Below, piece after piece: positions 1-5,892 of a stretch of 5,903 nucleotides of DNA (position 1 is the first letter of the stretch; the number at the start of each line of letters is the position of its first letter). The stretch spans positions 1-5,903 of the forward strand of contig JAGKWQ010000028.1 of assembly GCA_021151825.1 (NCBI GenBank), read 5' to 3'. Under the pieces are notes generated by a model that had not been told where the DNA came from, did no database searches, and was given only the letters and a program-made list of their open reading frames with translations. The position numbers and the translations under genes were made by a program. Source of the DNA: Cellvibrionaceae bacterium (GTDB taxonomy: Bacteria > Pseudomonadota > Gammaproteobacteria > Pseudomonadales > Cellvibrionaceae).

Positions 1-1
1 G

Positions 2-2284
2 ACCGAGTCTGGCACCTATGACTATAAAGTCATCAGCTATACCGACAGCATCCCGTCAGCGGGAACTACCCCGGTGAGTGTGGTCTTTACCGGTGGGACT
101 ACCACGTCAACATCAACATCTACCTCGACATCCAGAAGCTCAAGCAGTGTCAGTTCTGTTCGAAGCTCATCCAGCGCTACTACTACAACCTCACGCAGCT
201 CAAGCAGCGTTGCATTTTTGGGTGATGCGACAACAGGTAAAAACCTTTTCAGCACTGTTGGCTGTCAAGGTTGCCATAAAGATAGCGATGGCGATGGACG
301 TTTCACCGATGGTGCTATCAGCTTCGACGTTAATGCCTGGAAACACCCGGCCAACTTCCCAGCCAGCAATTACACCGGCACAAGTGTAAGTGAACTGGCA
401 CGCTTCATTAATGAGCGGATGCTGGGCTCTTACGCAACCTGTACCACTGCAAATTGCGGTGAACATCTTGCTGCGTTCCTGTGGTCCCTCAGAGGCAGAA
501 ACCAGGATAACGGTGTAGCTTGTGATACTACTTCGCCAGTTAAATACGGTATGCGTTCTGTCAAGTTGCTGACCTCTTACGAGTATCACAACTCCATGCA
601 AGCGCTGTTCAACAGATCATTACCGAACAACTTTGCCTCGAAGGAATTGGCTAACCCGGACAAGACTATTGCCAACTTGCCAAACCACCTGACCGAGCAA
701 ATCTCCGAAGCACGCTTATTGTCGTACAAGAAAAATGCTGAAGATATTGCTAGCTGGGCAATTACCAACAGCGCAATTTCATCATTGAATTGTAGCGATA
801 CCACCTCGGCAAACTGTGCAACCAGCTTCCTCGACAATTTCGCGTATCTGGCTTTCCGTCGTCCTTTGACTAACGAAGAGAAAACCGAATACACCGCAAT
901 TGTTCGCAATGGCTCTACCGGTTTGCGCTGGGCGATCCAGACTGTGCTGATGTCTCCACAATTCCTGTATCGCACCGAACTGGGTATTCCCGTTAGCCAG
1001 GCTCGCGCCCAATCATGGGGTAACAGCTCGGTATTCCAATCTGCAGATGGTACTGCCTATGCATTGGATCCCTACGAGTTCGCCGCTTCATTGGCTTACA
1101 TGTATACCGGTAGTGCACCTGACAGAACCTTGTTGAGTGCTGCGGCGAATGGCCAGTTGGAAAACGCTACTTCACTCAACCAGCAAATCGATCGCCTGCT
1201 CGACTCAGACCTGGGTAAAGCGCAAATTGGTCGTTTCGCCGGCTTGTGGTTCCGTACTGATGATGTGGTGAATATGACCCGTACCGCAGGATCCAACTTC
1301 ACTCAAGCAGTGAAAGACTCCATGGCACAGGAAATTCGCGAAATCTACAAATACGCGTTCTACAACAACCTGCCATTCACCGACATCTACACCGGTGACT
1401 ACACCATGTTGAACAGCACCTTGTCGTCGTACTATGGCATTTCCGGTGGCGGTACCAGTGCGACCGATTGGCGTATGGTTAACACCGCAGCATCCAAGCG
1501 CGGTGGTGTGTTGTCCTCCGGTGCATTCATGACCGTTAACGCACACGCTGGCCGTACTTCACCGATCAAACGTGCAGTGCATGTTCGTCAGGATATGTTG
1601 TGTCAAAACATTCCATTACCAACGTCATTCGTAGACAACACTGGCCTGCGTGACAAGGCGGCTGCCGATGCGCAAAAAGCGCTGGAAGCGGGCAACCTGA
1701 CCACTACCCAGTTCTACGATATGCAAACCGCCGTTGAAGGAACTCCTTGCTATCAATGCCACAACGCCATCATCAACCCGCTCTTCGGTGTGGATGACTT
1801 CGACCATCTGGGTATGCCACGCAGTGTTGTTAACGGCAAGGTTGTACAAAAAGCGATGGACCTGAATGGTAACGAAGCTCGCAGCAATAACGTTGAGATC
1901 TCGATGGTTAACAACGGCGGCCGTCTGTTCGGTGCCAACGGTGTAGGAATTGTGGGCTTCGCGGAAGTGAATGCCGAGAAAGATACCGGCTCACCAGGTT
2001 TACCATTCAATGGTTCAAAAGACCTCGGCAAAGTGATGGTTGCTAACAACCTGCCCGGCGTGAATGCGTGTCTGATCCAGAAATCATTCCGCTTCGCAAC
2101 GGGTTATGCACTGAGCAGACAATTCCAGGATGACACACAGGAAACCGCGCTGACTACGCAACAACAAGGCCAATTGGCGTGCGTAGCAGACTCACTCAAA
2201 ACCAGACTCTCTGCCAGCAGTGGCAACCCGAGAGCCATGTTGAAAGAGCTGGGTACATCTAACGTAATTCGTTTCCGTCGCTAA
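2..2284 (+). CDS. Exported c-type cytochrome-like protein with Ser-rich linker and DUF1587/1595/1592/1588/1585 domains (5' partial)
   Basis: The frame is open from the left edge with no stop, so the N-terminus and signal peptide lie outside the window; 760 residues are visible. The GTG at 74 is not a credible start, because the sequence before it (GTYDYKVISYTDS) reads as the last strands of an Ig/Fn3-like beta-sandwich. Residues about 33-70 are a Ser/Thr linker with three RSSSS repeats. A cytochrome c domain follows: haem motif C88-Q-G-C91-H92, with M140 a candidate axial ligand. Next come a DUF1587-like region (about 181-260, LLTSYEYHNSM), DUF1595 (272-327, FRRPLTNEE and SPQFLYRTE), DUF1592 (354-481), DUF1588 (490-609) with a second CxxCH (C583-Y-Q-C586-H587, then NPLFGVDDFDHLGMPR), and DUF1585 (688-755). 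This is the usual family order. Such proteins are thought to be exported haem proteins, and their reaction is unknown. The gene heads a probable operon with the DUF1552 gene. The Ser linker suggests a role in polysaccharide use, which is inference. Family assignment is confident; function is not. Confidence 0.9.
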   Translation, partial: TESGTYDYKVISYTDSIPSAGTTPVSVVFTGGTTTSTSTSTSTSRSSSSVSSVRSSSSATTTTSRSSSSVAFLGDATTGKNLFSTVGCQGCHKDSDGDGRFTDGAISFDVNAWKHPANFPASNYTGTSVSELARFINERMLGSYATCTTANCGEHLAAFLWSLRGRNQDNGVACDTTSPVKYGMRSVKLLTSYEYHNSMQALFNRSLPNNFASKELANPDKTIANLPNHLTEQISEARLLSYKKNAEDIASWAITNSAISSLNCSDTTSANCATSFLDNFAYLAFRRPLTNEEKTEYTAIVRNGSTGLRWAIQTVLMSPQFLYRTELGIPVSQARAQSWGNSSVFQSADGTAYALDPYEFAASLAYMYTGSAPDRTLLSAAANGQLENATSLNQQIDRLLDSDLGKAQIGRFAGLWFRTDDVVNMTRTAGSNFTQAVKDSMAQEIREIYKYAFYNNLPFTDIYTGDYTMLNSTLSSYYGISGGGTSATDWRMVNTAASKRGGVLSSGAFMTVNAHAGRTSPIKRAVHVRQDMLCQNIPLPTSFVDNTGLRDKAAADAQKALEAGNLTTTQFYDMQTAVEGTPCYQCHNAIINPLFGVDDFDHLGMPRSVVNGKVVQKAMDLNGNEARSNNVEISMVNNGGRLFGANGVGIVGFAEVNAEKDTGSPGLPFNGSKDLGKVMVANNLPGVNACLIQKSFRFATGYALSRQFQDDTQETALTTQQQGQLACVADSLKTRLSASSGNPRAMLKELGTSNVIRFRR
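104..211 (+). repeat. Low-complexity Ser/Thr linker coding repeats
   Basis: This stretch encodes a (TS)n run followed by three RSSSS units (residues 45-49, 54-58 and 65-69 of the visible protein) and a TTTT spacer. At DNA level AGCTCAAGCAG occurs at 137-147 and again at 197-207, 60 bases apart. Serine codons are mixed (AGC, TCA, TCC, AGT), so the linker is kept by selection for amino acids as much as by simple slippage. Linkers of this kind separate domains in secreted carbohydrate-active proteins of Cellvibrio and relatives. Confidence 0.8.
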
Positions 2285-2289
2285 GGCTG

Positions 2290-2315
2290 AACAGGTGGGG
2301 TTAGCCCCACCTGTT
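2290..2315 (+). promoter_or_regulatory. Intercistronic hairpin between the haem-protein and DUF1552 genes
   Basis: AACAGGTGGGG (2290-2300) and CCCCACCTGTT (2305-2315) form a perfect 11-bp GC-rich stem around a TTAG loop. It begins five bases after the stop codon of the first gene. No T-run follows, so it is not a canonical intrinsic terminator. It could protect the 3' end of the upstream message, mark a processing site, or cause partial attenuation so that the two proteins are made in different amounts. The structure is seen in the sequence; its role is inferred. Confidence 0.65.
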
Positions 2316-2347
2316 AACTGGACAACCAAAAACAGAATTCTAAATCC

Positions 2348-2353
2348 AAGAGG
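2348..2353 (+). promoter_or_regulatory. Ribosome binding site of the DUF1552 gene
   Basis: AAGAGG lies seven bases before ATG 2361. It decides the start in favour of 2361 over the in-frame GTG at 2295 and over a later ATG at 2418, whose GAGG is only two bases away. Confidence 0.7.
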
Positions 2354-2360
2354 TTTGGTT

Positions 2361-3737
2361 ATGAAAAAGATTGATAGCAGATTTCGCCATTTACCCGAGG
2401 AAGATGCGCTCGAGGCGATGGAACATTTCAAAAAACTCGAAGCAGGCCCCGCTGCCCTCAATGCCTATTTGAAAGAAGATTATTACAGTGGCAATAAAAA
2501 AATCCGTGAAGATTTCGTCAAACAAGATCGTCGCCGCTTCCTTGACCTGGTTGCCAAATCAGGCATTTCTGCGGGCCTGCTGAGAGGTTCAGCATTGCTA
2601 GGCGGCTTGCTTGCCAACCGTCACGTTATGGCGCAAGACACAACTAACAAACGTGTTGTTTTTTGTTACCTGAATAGTGGTGCCGCGTCCGGTGCCTGGA
2701 TGCCATCCAGCGCCAGCCAGATGAACCAGATCACTCGTGCCTATGGCTCTGATGGTTATGCGGTTTCCGATATTTGCCATTTCCGCCAGGTAGACGTAAT
2801 TACTGCAGGCCACCAAACTGCGCTCAATTCATTGGGAGTCACTGACTATAACTCTCCCACCATGGACAAACGCATCGCATCCGTTTTGGGTAGCAGCACT
2901 CCTCGCTCCTCCATTTATCTGGGCGCCAAAGCAACCACTAACGGCACCTTGTGTAGCAACATTGGCCCATGTCAGGACAACCCTACCCAGGCATTAGCGA
3001 GTATTTTCAGTGGCAACACTGGCGGCGGCGGTGGCGGTACTACACCCGACACTACTTATGCATTGTCCTACGATGCACAATTAAGAGCACTTGATTCTAT
3101 CAAGAGCAAACTCAGCACCCAGGAATATGCGCGCTATCAGGAACACATTGATTCACTGAAAAAAATCAAAACCAACCTGACTAACCAAAATAGCAGCAGC
3201 AGTACTCCGAGCACGACAAACTGTGGTAGCAGTATTACTCCAAGCATGGCCAATATGCAGGCTACTGGTAAATCACAGGCGGACATCGTTGTTGCTGCAC
3301 TCGCTTGCGGTATTACCAAAGTTGCAACTTTGCAGTTAGGTAATCACCAGGGCGATTGGCTTGGCCACAACACTTCCTGGTCGCAGGACGCCCACCAGGC
3401 GTGTCACGGTGCACCCAATAGTTCTGCATTTATCGAAATGTGGCGCTACTTGAACGATGTACCTGCATACCTTATTGATAAGTTGCGTAAAACTTCCGGC
3501 CCTGACGGCCAGCCGCTCATCAATTCCACGGTGTTTGTACAGGTAACGTGCATGGGCAACGGCATGGACCACACATCCGGCAATGGTCCGTTTATAGTCG
3601 CTACACAAATGCCTGGTTTTGCACGCGGCTATTCAGCTCGTCAAGGTGGAAATGTGTACGACCTGAATGGTGCTATCCCGAAAGGCATGGGATTATCCGG
3701 CATCACTCTAGGTAGCAACACGTTAGGCTTGGTGTAA
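2361..3737 (+). CDS. DUF1552 family protein with Tat-like export signal
   Basis: The protein has 458 residues. ATG 2361 is preceded by a good ribosome site, AAGAGG at 2348-2353, seven bases upstream. An upstream in-frame GTG at 2295 sits inside the hairpin and is rejected. Residues 57-61 (RRRFL) resemble a twin-arginine motif, followed by a Gly/Ala/Leu-rich stretch and a likely cleavage site after VMA (91/92), so the protein is probably exported folded. The mature part matches DUF1552: KRVVFCYLNSG near its start, a central helical stretch (YDAQLRALDSI, then YQEHIDSLKKIK), HQGDWLGHNTSW, and a C-terminal MGNGMDHTSGNGPFIVATQM block ending GMGLSG. Gly6 (221-226) and Ser/Thr-rich inserts interrupt the domain. 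DUF1552 genes often neighbour DUF1592/DUF1588 cytochrome genes, as here, 76 bases after the upstream stop, which suggests one operon and a shared task. The biochemical role of the family is not established. Family call is fairly sure; the Tat assignment is probable. Confidence 0.88.
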   Translation: MKKIDSRFRHLPEEDALEAMEHFKKLEAGPAALNAYLKEDYYSGNKKIREDFVKQDRRRFLDLVAKSGISAGLLRGSALLGGLLANRHVMAQDTTNKRVVFCYLNSGAASGAWMPSSASQMNQITRAYGSDGYAVSDICHFRQVDVITAGHQTALNSLGVTDYNSPTMDKRIASVLGSSTPRSSIYLGAKATTNGTLCSNIGPCQDNPTQALASIFSGNTGGGGGGTTPDTTYALSYDAQLRALDSIKSKLSTQEYARYQEHIDSLKKIKTNLTNQNSSSSTPSTTNCGSSITPSMANMQATGKSQADIVVAALACGITKVATLQLGNHQGDWLGHNTSWSQDAHQACHGAPNSSAFIEMWRYLNDVPAYLIDKLRKTSGPDGQPLINSTVFVQVTCMGNGMDHTSGNGPFIVATQMPGFARGYSARQGGNVYDLNGAIPKGMGLSGITLGSNTLGLV

Positions 3738-3756
3738 TATCAAACTGCACTGCATG

Positions 3757-3769
3757 TTGATTGAATCAA
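3757..3769. repeat. Small dyad TTGATT-G-AATCAA
   Basis: This is a perfect palindrome with 6-bp arms around one central G, in the spacer between the DUF1552 stop and its terminator. The arms are too close for a stable RNA hairpin, so if it matters at all it would be a protein-binding site. It may be chance in AT-rich DNA. Confidence 0.25.
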
Positions 3770-3780
3770 GTTAGTTAGAT

Positions 3781-3823
3781 CAAAACGCCTTCTGTTGCAA
3801 CACATCAGAAGGCGTTTTGTTTT
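3781..3823 (+). terminator. Rho-independent terminator of the haem-protein/DUF1552 operon
   Basis: CAAAACGCCTTCTG (3781-3794) pairs perfectly with CAGAAGGCGTTTTG (3806-3819) across an 11-base loop, and the descending arm runs into a T-rich tail (TTTTGTTTTCT). The A-run before and T-run after the GC core are typical of an intrinsic terminator and would also allow weaker function in the reverse direction. It lies 44 bases after the stop codon and separates the operon from the methyltransferase gene. Confidence 0.9.
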
Positions 3824-3876
3824 CTAGAAGAAGTTAATTAAGATAAATCTGCATGGCAAATTATCCAGGTCTCACT

Positions 3877-5277
3877 ATGAATAATAAAATAGATTTCCCC
3901 ACGCAATTGCGCGCTCAATGTTGCTGCCCGAATTGTCGAGCCAATGTATCTGAAGGCTTTAGCCTGGAACAATTATTTTGCAATCGCTGTAAAAGTGAAT
4001 TTTTCACGATGGAAAATATACCCTGCTTGTTTCCGGCGGGTACCCATCAACGCCTGATATGGCAACATCAAACAGCAATGCTAATTTCACTCGCCGAGCA
4101 AGCATTGAGCAACATAAGGGAATCATTGGCTCGCTATGATTTGAGTGATGCCACACGTGAGCGATTAGCTGAAATATACAAAGCCAATTTAATTAATCGG
4201 GATAGCATCCAGTCCTTGCTCACTAAAAAATCTGTTCCGCCTGAATTTAATGAAACGTTAAACCAAATGAATGCGGGCGACCTTAGCGAATACTTTGATT
4301 TAATATTTCGCGATTGGGGATGGGATACCACGAGTGAACCCAGCGAAGAAAATAAAAATGCATTGAAACGAATTACATCACTAATCGACACACTGCCAAA
4401 CTCACCCAAGCGCGTGTTAGTGTTAGGCGCAGGTGCCGGCAGGCTCAGTTGGGATATTCACACTTATTTAGATCCTGACTTTTCACTGGCAGTCGATAGT
4501 AATCCCTTATTATTGGCTGTCGCTGATGAATTGATTAAGAAAAAAAATTCACTCACTTTCGGTGAATTTAAACTTTTCCCACAAATAGATTTTCCAACTA
4601 CAGCCACTAGAAATATTCCGTCGCCACAAGTATCAACTCATCAATCATCCAACTGGTTCCTTCTTGCTGCTAACGTTTGGAATCTGCCGTTACAAAACCA
4701 ATCATTTGATTTGATCATTACCCCCTGGTTTATTGATGTAAACGGTGGCGATGTACGAGATTTAATTGGCCTTATTCAGAACCTATTAACACCGGAAGGA
4801 AGCTGGCTGAATACAGGACCATTGTTATATACACGCCATCTGCCCACACAATTAAAATATTCCCAAGCCGAAATTAAAGAGTTTTTTTCGCTTAGCGGAT
4901 TAACGTTCACGTCAGAGCGCACTGATCAGGCGCCTTATCTTGTTTCACCAATGGAAGCAAGAATCAGAACTGAACAAATTTGGAGTTTTGTTGCTACCCA
5001 AACTGTGGACACCCAACCAGTCGCCGGAGTAATCGCAAACTGGCTGGTCATGCATCATCTACCAATTCCTGTCGCCAATTATCGCTCCTTCCAATCCCAC
5101 CCGCTTATCGATGCAATAATCCAAATGATCGATGGCAAAAAATCAATTAATACGATTAGCACGATTTTGGATCCGCAAATGCCTGAAGGTGTAGCGGTTA
5201 AGGAAGTTGTGGTGGCCATTCTGGGGCAATTAGTTCTGGATACCCGCGCGGCAGAAGAGGAGATAGCGAGGCCCTAG
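3877..5277 (+). CDS. Zinc-ribbon plus N2227-like (carnosine N-methyltransferase family) SAM methyltransferase
   Basis: The protein has 466 residues from ATG 3877, chosen because AGG at 3867-3869 gives a seven-base spacing. An in-frame ATG at 3853 would add eight residues but lacks a good ribosome site. Residues 15-53 form a Trm112-like zinc ribbon (C17-x2-C20, C35-x2-C38, then IPCLFP). A helical region (about 60-140) leads to the RDWGWD motif (145-150), matching the RDWS signature of N2227-like proteins. The SAM-binding motif is RVLVLGAGAGRLSWDI (179-194), with acidic D near SLAVDSNPLL. FDLIITPWFID (277-287) and SWLNTGPLLY (309-318) match the most conserved blocks of human CARNMT1. The final part (about 382-450, with MIDGKKSINTISTIL) resembles a PqqD-like or winged-helix domain. 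It is a class I methyltransferase, probably cytoplasmic; the substrate is unknown and probably not carnosine. It stands alone after a terminator and is by eye more AT-rich than the preceding genes. Confidence 0.82.
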   Translation: MNNKIDFPTQLRAQCCCPNCRANVSEGFSLEQLFCNRCKSEFFTMENIPCLFPAGTHQRLIWQHQTAMLISLAEQALSNIRESLARYDLSDATRERLAEIYKANLINRDSIQSLLTKKSVPPEFNETLNQMNAGDLSEYFDLIFRDWGWDTTSEPSEENKNALKRITSLIDTLPNSPKRVLVLGAGAGRLSWDIHTYLDPDFSLAVDSNPLLLAVADELIKKKNSLTFGEFKLFPQIDFPTTATRNIPSPQVSTHQSSNWFLLAANVWNLPLQNQSFDLIITPWFIDVNGGDVRDLIGLIQNLLTPEGSWLNTGPLLYTRHLPTQLKYSQAEIKEFFSLSGLTFTSERTDQAPYLVSPMEARIRTEQIWSFVATQTVDTQPVAGVIANWLVMHHLPIPVANYRSFQSHPLIDAIIQMIDGKKSINTISTILDPQMPEGVAVKEVVVAILGQLVLDTRAAEEEIARP

Positions 5278-5512
5278 CCAGATAAGTTGGGATAATAGTG
5301 TTAGTAGTAATTTTATGCGCCGTTCTTTGTGCCATTCTTCACAATTAAGAACAAATTTTAAATGCGAATTACCACAAATAAACGAATCATCATCCATTAA
5401 ATTAAAGATTCGCCACAAGTGAAAACAAACTTTATTAGTGATGAAAAAATTATCTTTTAGTGTTGTTTTAAACGCCAATCTGTATATACCTGCGCGTTTA
5501 TTAAAATTTGTG

Positions 5513-5532
5513 AATTGATCGCGCTGTCAATT
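5513..5532. repeat. Dyad AATTGA-N8-TCAATT
   Basis: Six-base inverted arms (5513-5518 and 5527-5532) flank the spacer TCGCGCTG. The dyad overlaps a weak extended -10-like element, TGCGATACT (5533-5541 region), so it could be an operator, but both signals are weak and may be chance. Confidence 0.25.
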
Positions 5533-5614
5533 TGCGATACTGTGGAACAATAAATATAAAAGCAGACCCCAACCCCAAAAATTATTTATTTAGTTATATA
5601 GGCGTATTACCAAA

Positions 5615-5642
5615 TAGATAATTTAAGTGCCAAAATTATAAA
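5615..5642 (+). promoter_or_regulatory. Possible sigma-70 promoter upstream of the palindrome
   Basis: A -35-like TAGATA (5615-5620, four of six consensus bases) and a -10-like TATAAA (5637-5642) are separated by 16 bases. Transcription would begin near 5649, putting the palindrome at 5663-5680 just downstream of the start, a normal place for a repressor operator. AT-rich DNA gives many such matches, so this is only a candidate. Confidence 0.35.
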
Positions 5643-5662
5643 AACCGTGATAAAGAACGAGG

Positions 5663-5680
5663 GAAACAAGCGCTTGTTTC
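5663..5680. promoter_or_regulatory. LacI/GalR-family-type operator palindrome
   Basis: GAAACAAGCGCTTGTTTC is a perfect 18-bp palindrome. The AAGCGCTT centre with an even symmetric CG-type core is the hallmark of LacI-family operators, which in polysaccharide-degrading gammaproteobacteria commonly control sugar-uptake and glycoside hydrolase genes. It lies 212 bases before the ATG at 5893 and about 20 bases after a TATAAA element. No regulator gene is in the window, so the bound protein and effector sugar are unknown. Confidence 0.6.
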
Positions 5681-5761
5681 AGTTGAAAGAAGCTCTTTTC
5701 TAGTTCACACCATTCAGTAGTAATTAATTTACGCGTGAGCGTCGGTGCAATATTTTTGTCG

Positions 5762-5786
5762 ATAAAAATCCTGCCGCGATTTTTAT
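5762..5786 (+). repeat. AT-rich hairpin in the probable 5' leader
   Basis: ATAAAAATC (5762-5770) pairs with GATTTTTAT (5778-5786) around a CTGCCGC loop, and the stem can be extended outward to 5759/5789 with one G-U pair. The left arm can also pair with the preceding ATTTTT (5752-5757), making two exclusive folds. It is weak in GC pairs and has no T-run after it, so a terminator role is unlikely. Confidence 0.35.
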
Positions 5787-5810
5787 TGATGATTTAATAA
5801 CACCAATTTG

Positions 5811-5832
5811 TTAGCGCAATCATTGATGCTAA
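5811..5832. repeat. Imperfect dyad TTAGC...CAAT-C-ATTG...GCTAA
   Basis: Outer arms TTAGC (5811-5815) and GCTAA (5828-5832) enclose inner arms CAAT and ATTG around a central C, offset by one base. It sits 60 bases before the probable start codon at 5893 and may be a second regulator site or a small leader hairpin. Confidence 0.25.
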
Positions 5833-5892
5833 ACACCCTGACAACAGCAATTGACAACCTGACCCACAACAACAAAAAAGGCGCGGACAACT

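Larger units (their letters stand above)
5278..5892. other. AT-rich intergenic region, no supported gene
   Basis: These 615 bases are strongly AT-rich, and I see no convincing coding sequence on either strand. No clear intrinsic terminator follows the methyltransferase stop. The left part (5278-5500) shows nothing I can name. The right part holds a possible promoter, a perfect LacI-type palindrome, an AT-rich hairpin and a second imperfect dyad, so it reads as the upstream control region of the gene that begins at 5893. Confidence 0.6.

Noticed and set aside
37..255. Minus-strand frame with a VDVDVDV run
   Set aside because: It is the antisense image of the Ser/Thr linker codons; no ribosome site and no family resemblance.
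78..389. Plus-strand overlapping frame of 103 codons
   Set aside because: It lies out of frame inside the haem protein; its composition follows from the repeat-rich linker DNA.
200..2049. Several antisense frames across the first gene
   Set aside because: They shadow a well-supported conserved coding sequence and show no domain motifs.
2295..2360. GTG start extending the DUF1552 gene by 22 residues
   Set aside because: It falls within the hairpin, has no ribosome site, and the ATG at 2361 has AAGAGG at proper spacing.
3853..3876. ATG 3853 as the start of the methyltransferase
   Set aside because: It has no clear ribosome site; ATG 3877 has AGG at seven bases and begins shortly before the zinc ribbon. 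It remains possible.
5315..5422. Plus-strand small frame of 35 codons starting MRRSLCHSS
   Set aside because: No ribosome site precedes it and the composition looks like random AT-rich DNA.
5230..5478. Minus-strand frame of 82 codons overlapping the methyltransferase 3' end
   Set aside because: It starts with TTG, its last third is antisense to a conserved gene, and it has no recognisable motif.
5480..5496. LexA/SOS-box-like CTGTATATA
   Set aside because: Only the left half matches; the right half (CCTGCGCG) lacks the ACAG arm.
5851..5880. TTGACA at 5851 as a -35 element
   Set aside because: No -10-like hexamer occurs at 15-19 bases downstream; the stretch there is CAACAACAAAAAAG.
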